Shown piece after piece: positions 36,001 through 51,000 of a stretch of DNA of 64,000 nucleotides; the first letter of the stretch is position 1, and each line of letters starts with the position of its first letter. The notes under the pieces were generated by a model. That model was not told the origin of the DNA. It searched no databases and worked only from the letters and a program-made list of their open reading frames with translations. The position numbers and the translations under genes were made by a program. Origin of the DNA: Verrucomicrobium sp. BvORR034. GTDB lineage: Bacteria > Verrucomicrobiota > Verrucomicrobiia > Verrucomicrobiales > Verrucomicrobiaceae. The stretch lies in contig NZ_BATQ01000119.1 in the NCBI RefSeq assembly GCF_000739635.1, forward strand, positions 1 to 64,000, given 5' to 3'.

Positions 36001-39000
36001 GAACACCAGCTTGGCGCCGAAGATCGGGTTGAGAGTGTTGGTGACGGCATCAACGGTTGGACCGCCATAGGCTACGACCACGCGCTGAATCTGGGAGGCT
36101 TTCAACAAGGTGGGCGCATAGAGCTGGGCATCGGATGCCGCAGCATCCACCACCCGCATTTCATCAAGGAAGATTCTCCCTTCTGCGATCGTGAGCGTGC
36201 CCAGGTTCGTGATATCCACATTGCGCAAGATCCACGCGTTCGCCCCGATTTTGGTGAGATTAAAACCTCCACCATTGAGGGTGGCCTGCTGCCAGTTGTG
36301 CCAGTTTGCATTGGGATCGATGTCGAAGGCCGAGAGCACGGTCGCACGACCATCGAGACGGCCGTCGGTGGTTCCCAAATAGCTGCCACCTACCGTGGCA
36401 TGACCCACCAGCTCGATGTGGGACAAGAAGGCCGAACCCGCGCCAAAGTTGGTGATCGCCCCGTAGTTCGAGGCAATACCCGTACCACTGATCTGGAAGA
36501 TCTCCCGCGTCGTCGCAGTCTCATCCGCCACATTCAGATCCTGGTCATTGAGGTCGAAGGTGGCTCCGGCCTGGATGACCGTTTCGTTGCCCACCCCACC
36601 TGCACCAAAACCGCGGACAGTGCCAGCCCGCAAAATGCCCGCGGCCGCAATGATTTTTCCGGTCAGAGGGCTGCCGAGGGTGTTGGCGTCAAGATAGCTG
36701 CCGCTGAGAACGAGGATGCCATTCCCTGACTTCGTAAATCCTCCAGAGCCAAGAAGCGCGCCCGACATCGTGAGCGTGGTGTTTGTCTGCGCCTCGATGA
36801 GGTTGTTGGCACCCGCAAACTTGATCGCACCGGAGAAGGTTCCACTGACCGCCGTGGTGGTGGTACTGATGAGAAGGCGTCCACCATTGTTCATGAGGAT
36901 GGATTCACCAGAGTTCCGTGTGTTCAAGATCTCGACAGCGCCGCCTGCATTGACTTCGGTGTAGCCAGTGTTGGTGTAAAAGCTGCCGGCAGCACCGAGC
37001 GCGCTGTTGTGATTGGCCACCAGCCTGCCAGCATTGACACGAATCACTCCCGAGTAGGTGCTATTGTCTCCGCTGAAGGTGAGGGCGTTGGTGTTGTCCT
37101 TGATTACAAGGCCGCCTCCAGGCGTGTTGGCGTCGAGATCCACCGTGGCGAGGCTGACCAAAGCGCCGGAATAAGTCTGGTCGGTGGTGGTGTTCCAGCG
37201 GAGGGTCGCCCCAGTGAAGAGATCGACCTGCATCGCGTTGCTTCCGAGCGTACCCGTGGCCCCGCCATTGCCGATCTGAACGGTCCCCGCAGTGATAAAG
37301 GAGCGGGCCGAGAAGGTGTTGTCACCGGAGAGCACCAGCGTCCCAGTCCCGGCCTTGGTCAGGGCAATGGCGGTCCCGGCATTGTTGATGATGCTGGAGT
37401 TAATTTCCAGGATGCCCGTTCCATTGTGAATGACCGTGAAGTTGCTCACGTTCGGCGCACCAGCGTTCACTGTGATTGTCCCGCCGCTGAGCAAGATGTT
37501 GCTGGCCCCTGCATCGGACGAGACGAGAAGTCCGCCGGAGTCGAGGATCACCGCCCCCAAATTCAAGGTGATGTTGGTGGCTGCGGCAAAGCGAAGTGAG
37601 TTGATCTGCCCGGACTCCGTGGCATTTGCGGTGATGTTGACGTTGCTGTTGTGCAACCAGACATCATTGGAATAGCCGGTAAAGGCCTTGATATCCCCAT
37701 CTGCAACACCGGAATTATAGGCCCAGTCTTTTCCATTCACCGTGATCCATCCACCAATGATGCCGTTGGTGTTGGTGTTGTCGGTGGTGGCGATGTCGTT
37801 CTCTCCAATATTGAGGGTGGCACCAGTGGCGCGGCCAATGGTATTGAGATTGATCTTCGAGGTGGCACCCACTCCGGTGCGAATGATGCGGTGGGCCCCT
37901 TCAAACATCGACAAACCGCCGATGATCTCTGTATGAGAACCGCCCCGGAGTTCAAGCGTGGCCCCCGGACTGCGGTTACCGCCCAGGCGAATGATGGCCG
38001 TATCTGCTATGCGCGAGGTGTTCGGGGTGCCCAGCGTGTAGTCCAGAGCCAGGGTGCCGCCCTCCACGCGAATGCTGTCGCTGGCGGCAGTCGCGTTTAG
38101 GAAGGTGTTCTGCCCCGCCAGCACCAGGGTGCCCAGACCGCGCTTCATCAGCAGCGGGTTTCCACTCGCCGCGTTTCCGCTGATCACACCCGTGAGCGTA
38201 AGGGAGTCAGCAGATGAAAGCACGTTTACCACATGGCTGGACGCGGCCAGCGCGACGTCGCCCGCAAAGGTGCTGATGCCGGTGCCACGGATGCTGCCGT
38301 TGGTGACGGTGAGCGCCTCCGCGGTGGAATAGGTCACGTTGCGGAATTCAAGGTTGGCATTGGTGCCATTGATCGTGGTACCGCCCGTGGCATTGCCCAG
38401 GCCGTTGTTCTGGGTCACCACCAGGATGCCATCGGTGATGGTGGTGATTCCGGAGTAGGTATTGGACCGGGTCAACACCCATGTGCCAGCATTGGCCTTG
38501 GTCAGTGAGGTAATGTCGGAGGCTGGCGTTGGCCCGTCGCCGATTGAGAGCCTGAAGAAGTTGTCATTCCCGTTCAGTCCCGCACTCAAACCGGTGGTCC
38601 CGCCCGTATTGGCACCGCCCAAGGTGAGCGTGCGCGACCCGGCACCCGCCATGGCGACAGCGCCGGTGGCGTTGGTGAAGCTGTAAGTCGCCAGCGGACT
38701 TGCACTGCCGTTGTTGATGGTCGCTCCACTTGCTCCTACCGTAAACTCCCGATTGGTGCTGAATGAGGTGAATCCGGTATTTCCAATGGTGGTAGGATCC
38801 AGCGCGAGGAATTCGAGTGTGCCCCCGTTGATGACCAGATCCGAAGCCGAAGGCACAGCTCCGCCCATGCCCAGACCACTGGCAGATCCATTGTTGGCCA
38901 GACGCCAGATGCGCAGGGTGCCCGCATTGATGGTGGTGCTCCCCGTGTAGGTGTTGAGACCGTTGAAGTCCTGCCGATTGGCACCCGCCTTGATGACGCT

Positions 39001-42000
39001 GCCTACGGCAGTGCCATTTTGGACGACCCCATTGAATGTGGTGTCCGTACCAACACTCAGCGTCAGAGCTGTGCCGTCCAGAGTGACAGTCGTGCCCACT
39101 TGACCGGATATACGACCAATCGTTTCAGAGGTGTTTCTGAAATCCAACACAGCTCCGGTACCCAGAGTGTTGGCCAGCGTCACCAGCAGTGCGTCATTGA
39201 GCCGGTTGGTGCTCCCTGAGTTGATCCTCACCGTGCCGCTGTTGATGGTGAAGCCGCTGTTCAACGCGTTGAGATCGTTGTTGAAGATGAGCAGGCCGTT
39301 GCCGCTCTTCGTGAGAGCGAAATTTCCTCCAACTGCGCCATTGAGCTGCAGACTGGCTCCAGTGTCCACTTGAATGGTTCCAGCGACATTTAGCGTGATG
39401 GCTCCGGCGAAGGTGCTGGTACCGCTGGACGTACGCAGAACTGCCGCAGCGTTGTTCATGGTCAGAGCCTCTGCCGTTGTGTAGGCAACATTGACGAGAT
39501 CCAGGGTGGCATTGTTGAGTGTCGTGACGCCAGCCGCAGTCCCCAACGCATTGTTGGCGGTGACCCGGAGTCCGCCGCCACCCCCGATGGTTGTCGCACC
39601 CGTATAGGTGTTGGCGTTGGAGAGCTCCCAAACCGAGGTGCCCGACTTGGTGACGCTCACAACCGCAGAGCCGTCACTGATGACACCGCCGAAGACGTTG
39701 ATGATTGCGGGATAGGGTCCCACCGCAGCCAACACACCGGTGTTGCCCCCGAGGGTGAAAGTCTTGGCATTGGCCGTAGTGGCCGAGACTGCGGACGACG
39801 CATTGAAGACCAGAGCCCCCGTACCGCTGGCCTCGATGATGCCGCCTCCAGCGGCCCCTGCAAGCTGGAAGGTGCGTGAGGCGGTGTTGCCGGCACCCAA
39901 ATAGCGAAGCGTGCCAGTATCAGCCCCGTTCCCCAAGATGACGGTGCCGCCAGTGCCGAGGGAACTGCTGGCCCCCACCAGATCAATGGACATCACTTCC
40001 ACTGTTCCCTGTCGGATGTCGACTCCCCCACCAAAGGAGCTGCTGGTGCCATACAGGCTGAGGGTAGTGCCCGTGTTGTTCTTGACTAGAGACCCAGTGC
40101 CAACCCCGGCGTCGGATATCGTGCCGGAGTAGAAGCTAGATGTGGCAGTGGTGCCAACAGCTCCACTGATGGTGAGAACTGCCCCATTGTTCAGGACCAC
40201 ACGTCCCCCGCGGTTCGAGCCCAAAACACCCAGCGTTTCGGCAAAGTTGAACTGTGCCATCCCCTGCCCGGCGACGTAGAGTGCGTTGGTGTCCGCAATG
40301 GCTCCTCCGTTGCGGTCAAACACCAGGGTGCCGCGGTTCACCACCGTACTCCCTGTGTAGGTGTTGTTGGCCTGGAGGGTGGTAATTCCTGTGCCGTTGT
40401 GAATGAGCAGTCCGCCGCCCGAGATCACGCTGTTTGAGGCAAGATCGCGATTGAGGCTCCCCGCAAAATCAATGACCGAGTTGTTCTCGAACCGGAGGGC
40501 ATTGCTGGTGCTGTCAATGAAGTCGCCGGTGAGTCGCAGGTATCCGGCCTGGGAGAACACTCTTGCAGTCTGCCCGTCTGTAGTCGTGGCGGAGCCTGCG
40601 GTGATGGACCCGCTGAACTCCACTACGTTCGGAAGGTTCTTCACCAACTGGGCGTTGGAGGTGGCGGCATTGAGCACGAAGTTATTGGCAAGCACCACAT
40701 TGTCCATGCGGTTGACCCGCAGGCTCGAGGCGTTGGCCCCGTTGGATGTGATGGTGACCGTGGCCGTGCCCAGGTCACCACTGAAGCCTTCCATCCCCAA
40801 GTGGACGGCAGCATTGTTTGATCCCGCAACTCCCAAGGTCACGAACCCCGTGAGTCCCGAGTTGTTCTGACTGACATAGTTGGTATTCTGGATAAAGGCG
40901 AGCGTTCCCCCACCGCTCACCACATGGTGGAAACCACTGTCAAAGTTCCGCCGCAGGGCAAACGTGGAGCCCGCCTCGATGGAGATCGCGCCTGCTGATC
41001 CGTTGTTGTAGTACACTGCGGAGCCTATATTGCCCACGGAGTTGAGTCCCACGTTGACCGTAGAGTTCCCCTTGATGGCGAGATCGCCAAAGTTGGATGT
41101 CCCCTGGATGGTGACGATACCCCCGCCTTGTACCGTAAGGTCAGCGAGCGTGCCGTCTGCCTCCACCCCGCCCTGAAGGAACGAGGCAGTGTTGAAGAAG
41201 GCCGTACGCCCGGCGGCGACGCTGATGGTGCTGTCCGCAGAAAGCCCCAGCAGAGTTCTAAAAGTGGGATCACCTGTGCCGCCCACCGCGAGGGTGCCCC
41301 CCAGGAGATGAATGTTCTCATCCACGTTGCCAGCCCCGGTAAGCACATAGGAAAGCGTGGCACCGGATGCGACGGTGGTGAGATTGTTTGCAGCGCTGCC
41401 GAAGCCCGCCACGTTGTTCGTCTGCAATGTTCCGCCCAAGACGCGGGTGCGGCCCGTGTAAGTATTGGTGGCATTCAGATTGACGATATTGGTTCCCGTC
41501 TTCTCCAGCCAGCCATAGCCGCTGATCACGCCAGTCTGGTCTGTCGCGGCCGCAGTGTTAAACACCAGCCATCCGCGGTTGTCGATGAGTGAGGCTGCGC
41601 TGATCGAGCCGCTGGTGCCATTGCCAATCTGAAGCACCCCACCCAGGATGTAAGTCGTACCTGCATACGTGTTGGCCCCGGTCAGGATGACTCGGCCATT
41701 GCCGCTCTTGGTGAAATGCCCCGCGCTGCCGCCCGTGATGACTGCGTCGATTTCCAAGTCCCCATAAGGATTCATTTGATGGACCACAAGGTCGGTCGAT
41801 CCCGTGGAACCCAACGTGGTGGCAGCCCCACCTTTGAGAATTCGGACCGTGTTTGCTCCCACATTGGCGGTGACAAGAATACCTCCGCCAGACACATTCA
41901 TATTCGCATTGAGAGTGAGTTCAATGGCTCCCCCTGCATTTGTGTTGAAGCGCAAGGTTCCCGTCTGTGTGGCGGCCGTGCCCTGGGTTTGAGTGATGTC

Positions 42001-45000
42001 AGTGTGGACGTTTGTACCGAAGGTGTCGGCAGAGTAACCACCCGACGCAAGACCGGAGATGGCCACACCCGCACCATTCGCAACTGCCCAGGTGCTACCT
42101 TCATATACAGCATAGCCGCCCACAATGTTGAGCCCGGCGGCATTGGCCTGAGTCGTCTCCGCTGAGGTGTTGTACACATACAAGGCCGAGCCTGCATTCC
42201 GTGTGATGGCACCCAGCGTGAGACGGGCCGTGTGATTCTCAAAGCCGGCGGTTCCCCAGCGGAGAATTGTGGAGGCTCCCGCCCCTAGGGTAGTATTCCC
42301 GGCGGTCTCCGTCCCCAGCAGCCCTCTCATGTCGATCGTGGCACCATTGAAGGTCATGGCGGTGGCACCCAGGATGTTATTTCCTCCCGTGCCGCTCTGG
42401 TCAAGTATCATAGTGGCATTCGTCACGGTGGTGGCCCCGGTGTAGGTGTTGGCCCCGCTCAAGGTGATGGAACCGCCCCAGTTGTTTGCCGAACCCACAG
42501 TGAGCAACCCGCCCGTCCCCACAATGTTGCCCGTGAACGTCTTGCCATTGGGATTGGCAAGAGTGAGCGTGCGGGCCGTGCCGCCGTTCAAATTCACAGT
42601 ACCAGCCCCTTCGAGTGAGGCGATGGCATCATTCTGAAGAACACGGTACTCGGCGCCGGATTCCACGATCACCTGCAGCGCATCAGAAAGTGTCGCATTC
42701 ATGTCCAGCCTGCCACCGCTGATCCGGAGAAAACCGGTGAAGGTGCTGTTGCCGGCAAGGGTGAGCGTGCCCGTGCCCTGCTTGATGACACCGCCATTCC
42801 CGCTGATCACTCCACCGTAGGTCCCGTTGCCGTCCGACAAGGTAAGCACCGCCAGACCTGTCCCTAGTCCCACACTCCCACCAGTCGACCCGCCGCCTGT
42901 GATGTTTCCAATCGTCTCGCTGGCGCTGTTAAGATTGAAGCTCGTGTTGGCCCTGTTTTCAAAGGTGATGACAAGGTTGTCCGCCAGACTGCCGCGGAAG
43001 TCCGAGCCGAAGATCGCCCCCGCCCCCGTTGCCCGTCCCGCAACACCAAGGTACACATTGCCCCCATCTACGCCCGAAGTACCAATACGCAGACCTCCAG
43101 TAAAAGTGCTGGCCCCGTAGAGAAGCAGGTTGTGGCTGCCACCGGTGATAGTCAGCGAACCTGCTCCCGCAATGATGCCCCCAAACGTGGAGTTGGTGGT
43201 CGTGCTGGACGTCAGCGCCTGTCCACTCGCAATGTTGATGGTGGCGGAACCCCCGCCGGTCGAGGCCACACTCTGTGGTGCCGTGCTTGTGGGCGTCGGA
43301 GCGAAAGTGTTAACTCCTTGGTAGGCCATGTTTCTCCCACCTCCAAGCAACGCCCCTACCGTTTCAGATGACGCGACATTGAGAACTGCGGTGCTGCGGT
43401 TGCTCATCACCAAGGCTGTAACATCGGCAAGCGCACCTGTAGCGGCATTTACCGTAAGTGTGCCGTCATCCACCCGTGTGAAGCCGGTGTAGGTGCTCGA
43501 TCCAGTGAGAATCATCTCGCCGATGCCAGCTTTGACAAAGAAACCGGCAGCGGCGCTGTTCTGCATGACGCCTCCGAAGGTGATCGCGCTGGCGCTGTTG
43601 GTCTCGACGATCAAGCCGCCTGCGCTGGCGGTGGCTCCGCCGACAACAACGTTGCCGGTGCCTGTCAAACTGCCAATTTTCAAAACACGATTGCGACTGT
43701 CGGTCACCGAGAACGTCGCCCCACTGGCCACATCGACGGCCATACCGGAAGACAACATGCTGCTGGCGAGGGCATTGGCACCATTGTAGAACCGGGCTCC
43801 TCGCCCCATCGCCAGCGTTCCTGCGGTGACACTGGTCGCCCCTGTGTAGGTGGATGGAAGCTCCAATGTTACCACGCCAGCCCCATTTTTCGTGAGGGTC
43901 CCTGAGCCTGAAATTGCGTTGCCCACCACAAAGCTGTCAGAACGGTTCAAGATGAGACTCCCGTTGTTCTCCACATTGCCACCCCCGAAGGTGCCCGCAG
44001 CTCCACCATCGCCCACTTGCAAGATTGAGCCGGATCCAATGAACGTGGTGCCCATGTAGTTGTTGGCCCCGGTGAGCACCAAGGTGCCGCCTGTACCGGT
44101 CTGGTTGAGCGAACCGTAGCCAGTCACCTGATTGGCCAGGGTGACCACGCCCGTACGGTTGTAAACCAACTGCCCATTTACCACGATGGGCGCGGTGGAG
44201 CTGCCCAGGCTCCCGGAAGTTCCGCCATCTCCCACCACCAGGGTGCCGTTGAGCACCTGGGTGCGTCCTGTGTAAGTGTTGCCTGCGGTCAGCACCATCG
44301 TACCGGCTCCTAATTTGCTAAAGCCGCCGCTGCCCGTCAGCACACCGGAAACCGTGAGGTCTGCCGCCGCCCCTGCGGAATCTGCCACCACAAAGTCACG
44401 ATAGTAGTTTCCAAAATCGATGCCGTTGCTGTAGGTCGCGCCGGCCCCTGTGCCTACATAGCTGTAGTTGGCCGAGCCGGTGGAGGTCACATTGACGGAA
44501 TAGTTGACGTTTATGTCCCCAAAGATGAAGGCATCATGGGCTGCGCTCACCGTGACCGAGCTCACATTGGACAGCAGTCCGCCCCGGTGAGCAAAGGTGT
44601 TGGCAGCAATGCTTCCGGAAGTCATGTCCAGTTGTCCGCCGTTGAGATTTACCAGACCGCGACTGGAGGCGGAGGCTGTGTGCGTAATGTTGCCACCAAT
44701 CGTGACCACCCCGCCGTTGACCGTGAGCACCCCGCTCACATAGCCGCCGACATTGCCTCCCAGATCGACTCCGAGAGCCACGTCTCCCGCCACCGTCAGA
44801 TTGCCGCCCCCCCAAACCAGGGTCCCGGACGTCTCACCGGCCAGATTCCGCGACGAAGAGGCGCCCATGCGCCCCAGCACAACCGAGTTCGCGGTAACTT
44901 GATTCCCCGCACTGCTGCCAGCCAACAGCACCCCGGTTGCCACACCAGTATTGCCAGAGCTGCCCATGTCGCCGAGGACAACTTCGTCCAGGCTGGCCAC

Positions 45001-48000
45001 GAACGTGCCGGCGGAGACGTCTAGCAACCCTCGGGACCACGTGGCGGTGTTGATCGGGTTCCGGCCAATGTAGAGGTCGGTCGCACCGGCAGCACCAGCG
45101 TCCAGGGTCAAGGTGCCGCCTGACGCGACCGTAAATGTCGCGAATCCTTTGCGCCCCCCCACCGTCATCGTCGGTGTCTGAATCACCGTGCTCCCCGACC
45201 CTGTTTGCACGACGCTCTGAGCCACTATGCCCACAGCATTGCTGTCGGAAATCAGAACTTCTACGCTGGCAACAATGGTGGCATTGGTGCCAAGCAGAAG
45301 GGTGCCGGAGACATCACCACTGCCATTGCCACCGGCTTCCACCCCGATGCGAACCCGGGCAACGTTAGCGTTGAGCATGGACGTTCCTGAGAGATCCAGT
45401 TTGCCCTGAGTGATGCCAGCCACGTTGCCGCTCCGCACGCCGACATCCAGGTTGTCACTGCTGCCGCTGCCCACGGTCAAGATGCCGCCCGCAGTATTGT
45501 AAGTCACCGTGGCAGCTCCAACATCAGTGGCGGTGTTGACCGTGTTGTCTCCCACGCGGAAGCTCGCGAGGACGTCGTTGCGAGCACCAGCGAGGCTGCC
45601 GCTGCCACGCTGCCAGATGATGGAGCCCTGATACATCAGCCCCTGCTGAAGGTTGAGCTGGCCGTTGTTCGCCTTGGTGAGAGTGGCCGTTCCTGTCAAC
45701 ACACCGCCAATATTCAAGACCGTGCCAGTTGCCACATCAAGGGTGCTGCTGGTCGCCACATTGACTCCCCTGTTCGCATGAAGGGTGAAACTGGCTGTTG
45801 TGTTGAGAGTTCCTCCATTCAGGGTGAGCCAATCCCCTGCTTCCGTGGTGGGAGCGGTACCGAGATTGGCATCCGCGCTGATGGAAAGAACGCCAGCAGT
45901 GACGGTAACCGGTGCGGTGAAAGTGTTGTTTCCTGCGAGGACCAGAGTGCCCGCGCCCGTCTTCACCAGCCCCAGGGTGCCACGGTCCCCGGTACCGCTA
46001 AGAGTGCCGTCGATGATGACGGTGTTGGCCGTACCAATGTCAATGGTGCCACCAGCATCGTTGATGGTGACGCTGCGAGCCAGAATGAGGGGGCGTAGCG
46101 AAGGCACCCCCGTGGCCCCTGCCCCTACCTGCAATGTGCCCCCACGAAGATGCAACGCACTGGAGGCGGCGCCCAACCTGGCATCGGCATTGATGATCAA
46201 GGTACCCTCATTCAAAAAGGTGCCACCGGTGTGCGAGTTCGCTCCAGTAAGGGTGAGCGTGCTGCCGCCACTTTTGGCCAGGCCCACGGCACCGCCGCTG
46301 TTGTCGATGATGTCGGTGTCCAGGGTCAGGCCCGTGCTGGTGAAGATATACAGGTTCTGCGCACTGGTGTTCCCCGCCGTCAAGGTGCCCCCGCGAATCA
46401 CGCTGGCGGTGGTGCCAGATTTCACCAGGCCACCCAGCTCAATATTGAGTGCATGGGTAGGAGCCATCAGGATGTCAATGCCGTCGCCCAGTTTCAGCAC
46501 GTTGACGTTCCTGCTGGCTGTGGTGGTGACGTCTGCCGCCGGCGCCGCATTTTGGTCAAAGGTCCAGGTGGTTTCGGCCCCTGTCTGGTAGTTGGCCGCC
46601 TGGGCAGAGCGTATGGAAACCGTGCCGGTGGTGTTGTAGATGGCAAAGTCTGTGCCGTTCACAAAAGCCCACCCGCCCACCAGGGAGTTGTTGGCGGTGG
46701 GAATCGTCGGCGCAGTGGTGAATACAATGCGGTTGCGAGTGTCATCCCCAATGGCGGCACCGTCACCGGTGAAGTTCAATGTCGACCCGCCCGACAAAGC
46801 AGGGCCATTGAGCTGGGAGAAGGTCAGTGTGGTAGTCTGGTTGGTGGTGGCTCGATCTGACCTGACCGTGTTGGCCCCAGCTAGAATGTTGAGTGTGCCC
46901 ACGTTTTCAGCGAAGTTTGTGGCTGCGGCAGCGTCGTTGTCGAAGTCAAAGGTGCCCCCGCTCATATTGACCGGCGCACTGTCGAGAAGCCGGTCCGTGT
47001 TGTTGTTGGGGCTGGCACGGTTCGCCAGGCGGAGAGTGCCACCTCCCATGATATTGATGGCCGTGACGTCATCGAAGTCCCCGGCTCGGAAGAGCTGCAG
47101 GATCCCACGCTTGATGGAGAGGGTCCCCGTCATGCCATTCACCGTTCCCTGGCTGCTGTCCCCCTGAACGTCGAGCGTGCCCGCACCAGTTTTGACGAGA
47201 CTCAGCGATCCGCCGCCGGCGCCATTGCGAAAGGTGCCACCAAAGGTGCCATTCGCAGACTGCTGGAGCGTGAGAGTCGCAGCATTGGCACTGGCATTCT
47301 CAATGATGGCGCCAGAGCCGGTTCCATCCACGAGGCCACGGTTGAGGCTTCCGGTCAGAGTGTTGTTTCCTCCAAGCTGAAGGATGGCACCCGACTGGGC
47401 GATGTTGAGGTCTTGCGGCAGGAAGTCATTGAGGGCATGGGTGCTGCCGAGCGTGACAGTGAGGTTGGCCACGGTCACTGCCCCCAGCAGGCGGCGATTG
47501 TCCCCGCTAAGGATAGCCCGGTTGGTGAGTAGATCGCTGGCGAAGTTCAACCCGCGCATGCCGTAGAGATCAGCAGAGAGAGTCACCGGGTTGAGCGCCG
47601 AAGCGCCACCCATGAGCGAAACACTGCCCGTCTGAACGCCGAAGTCGAGGACCCCGTTGCTGATGGTGGAGGCTCCATTGAAGAGTACGTTTCCAGATTT
47701 CACCCACAGCCGATTGCCCCCCAGATCCAGGTTCACTCCGCCAGCAGTGAAACGCAAGGAGTTGATGGCAAGGTCGTCTGCCAGGCTGGTGCTGGCGCTG
47801 AGGCTGATGTCATCATCCGCGACCAATGAGGCGGAGTATTCGGCGTCCGTCAGAGCACGCAAGCCATTCACGGCGTCATAGGTGACAAAGGTGGTCCCGG
47901 TGCCCGTGGCGCTCGGGGATGCGATCACGGAGGAGAGGATGCCACCTGTTAGACGTGTGACGGGAACGGAGCCCAGGATGAGCCGGGTGGTGTCGGGTCC

Positions 48001-51000
48001 GGGCGCGGAGCCGAGATTGGTGCCACGAACCAGCACCGTAGTTCCCGAGTTTGTCCATGTACCGCCCGCCGTCTGCGAAAGGGTGAGCTCCTGGCCAGAT
48101 GCGGGGTTCAAGGTAAGAGTCACGAGACCGCCACCCTGGAAAGCCAGGTTTCCAATAGTCTCAATGAATCCGCCGGAGCCGACTGACGCAGGGCCATTGT
48201 AGGTCAGAGCCACATTGCCCATGTTGCCCCCGCCATTGGTGGTGTTGAAGGTGATGCCCGCCGCATTGCCCAGACGGTTCAATGCACCCGCGACAGCATC
48301 CGAAGTGCTGCCGATCACGAGGCTCGAACCACTGGTGGTGATGCGGTTCTGCACGAAGATGGAAGAGCTGCCTGAAATGCTGGCATCATTGCCTGCCACG
48401 ACAAGGGCACCATCATGCACAGTGGTGGACCCGGTGTAAGTATTGGCTCCCGTAAGGGTGAGAGTGCTGAACCCACGCTTCGCATAGTTGGCAGTATTCG
48501 AAATCACTCCATCAATGGTGACATTCGAATCCATCTGGAAGATGCGCGCTGCCGTTCCAAGATCCCAATTGCCATTGAACTCCAATGCGCCGCTGCCAGC
48601 CGCTCCGAAGACAATTGGGGCGTTCGTGTTGGCACCTGTGATGGTGACGGCGTTGTTCAACACGCGCGCTGCTGCGGTGGAAGCCCGGAAGAAGATGGTC
48701 GAGTTGTTGGTGTTGAGGTCGAACACCAGAGTCCCAGTTCCAAGTGCGTTGTCATGTCCAACACGGATGGCTCCTCCGTTATTGGCGTTGCTGAAATTGA
48801 CGCCGCCGCCAAAAGTGTTGTCACCATCCAGCTGGAGAATGGAAGCCCCCGTCTTGAGGATGCCCGCCGTCGCATTGCTGCTGGAGCTCGAGATCACCCC
48901 GGAAAAGGTGGTCTGCACATTCGTCGTCATCGTTCGCACCGCCCCATTGAGATCGGCAGGCCCGCTGAAAGCAAGTGTCCCGGTAAAGGTGGTGCCTGAT
49001 CCAGCGATTAGGTTGTCCAGAAATTCAATCTCGTTGGCCACGGACCGGGCGGTCGCGTCGATGGAGGTGATCGTCGTGGTGCCTCCCAAACCCGCCCCCA
49101 GCGTCAGCACCCCAGTGCCAAATGCCCCGCTGGTGATCGTGGGATAGGTTCCAGCACTGTTCACCCCCAGCCGGATGATGCTGTTGCTCAGCGCGGTGTA
49201 ACCGCCAGAGAAAGTATTTGCCCCTGCCAGAAACACTTCACCCCGGGTGTAAGCTCCCGCAACCAATCCGTAGGAGCTGCTGTTCTGCACGATGGAGCCA
49301 GCTCCAGAGATCACCCCGTTCAACCGAAGCACCGCCCCACGAGCCCCCGTGCCAGTGGTGGTATTGCCCGCCGGATCCAGCGTCAGCACCGTTCCATTGG
49401 CGAGGGAAACAGTGCCACCAAGAATCGTAACTTGCGCCGCAACCGCCTGGGCGGAAATGCGCCCACTTTGGTTCACGGCGATAATGTTGTTGAAAGTGGG
49501 GCCCCCGACATAGGAGTCGAGGACCAGATTCCCGCCGTTGAGCTGGATCTGGGCGGAGCCAAACGGGTTGTTGGCACCCGCTGCGGTGCTTCCCATGCCC
49601 ACCACGGAGCCCTGGTCTATGCGGATGATGCTAGTGGCACCGAGGCTGTTTACTGCGGTGACCTGGTCAAAGACGAGGCGCCCCGTGCCCGTCTTCACAA
49701 TGGTGGCCGTCGTGCCTCCGTCGGAGATCTGGCCCACCGCCACATCCATAGGGCTGTCGTAGGTATGCAGCCCGCCACCATTGAGCGTGGTGCCGGTAAA
49801 GCGGAGCAACTTGCCCGCCAGCCCATTCACCGTGAGCGTGGTGCCCGTGGCACGGGTGAGGCTGCCGTAGGCCACCTCGGTGAAGTTTGCATTGGTGCCA
49901 AAGTCAATGCTGGAGGAGGCGGTCAGACCCACATTGTTTCCCAAGACGATGGCATTGCTCGTGGACCCGGCGGAGACGGACTCTGCCGCATACAAGGTGC
50001 CTGCCGTAGTACCAAGCGCCTCGCTCGACCCGCCTGGAGGGATCCAGGTGAGCGTCACCCCCGCTCCTCCGGTCCCCTGACCCGAAAGAATCCGGATGTC
50101 ATGCAAACCCGCACTCAGGGTGATGGTGTTTGTCACCGGGGTGGTGATCCCCTGGCCAATGTCATTGTTAATGACAGCAACTCCATCGATGAAGAGACGG
50201 GATGCATCATCGGAGGCCAGGGCAAACGTCACACTTCCGCCCGTAGTCAGATTGACTTTCCCACGAAACTCCACCCCATAGTTGACCAGAGCCACCTGGC
50301 CCGGCAAGGCATTGGGACCCAAGGCTGTACCGGTGCTCATGGACGGCAGGTTCAAGTTGGCCGCAGTACCTGTGACAACACTGGTGAGGGTGCCAAAGTT
50401 GACCGAGCTGACCGCACTGGTGCCACCACCACCAATGCGGAAGGAAGCTCCCTGGGTGGAGGTGTTGGCCGTGGGATCCAGCGCCAGCGTACCACCGCTG
50501 AGGGTGATGGCCCCTGTGCTCAAAGGATTGACCCCCGTGGCCACCGCCGCCTGCAGGATACCAGCGCTCACTGTGGTGCCGCCCGTATAGGTATTGACTC
50601 CCGACAAGACGAGACGCCCGGCTCCAGTCTTCACCAATCCCGAGTTGCCCGTGATGACGGACTGGATGGTCGCGGTGTGGCCCAGATTGGCTACAGAAAG
50701 CGTTGGAGCGGTGCCCGCAAGGTTGAGGGAATCCGCCAATACGGCCGACTTGATGATGTATCCATCCACCAGAAACTCCAGGCCATTGGCAGTCACTCCG
50801 GTACCGCCAGTGATGGTGACGTCCCCGCCGCCCCCATGAAACCGGGCGATCGAATCCGCTGCGTTCGGCCAGATGATGTTGGGCGCGCTCGCATCGTCAT
50901 TCCAGAAAAAGCTGCTCAGATCCCAGCTGCCAACGCCACCGGAATTACTCTGATTCCCGGCTGGATCCCACACGTAGGTAGCGGCCTTAAGGGGGAGCGG

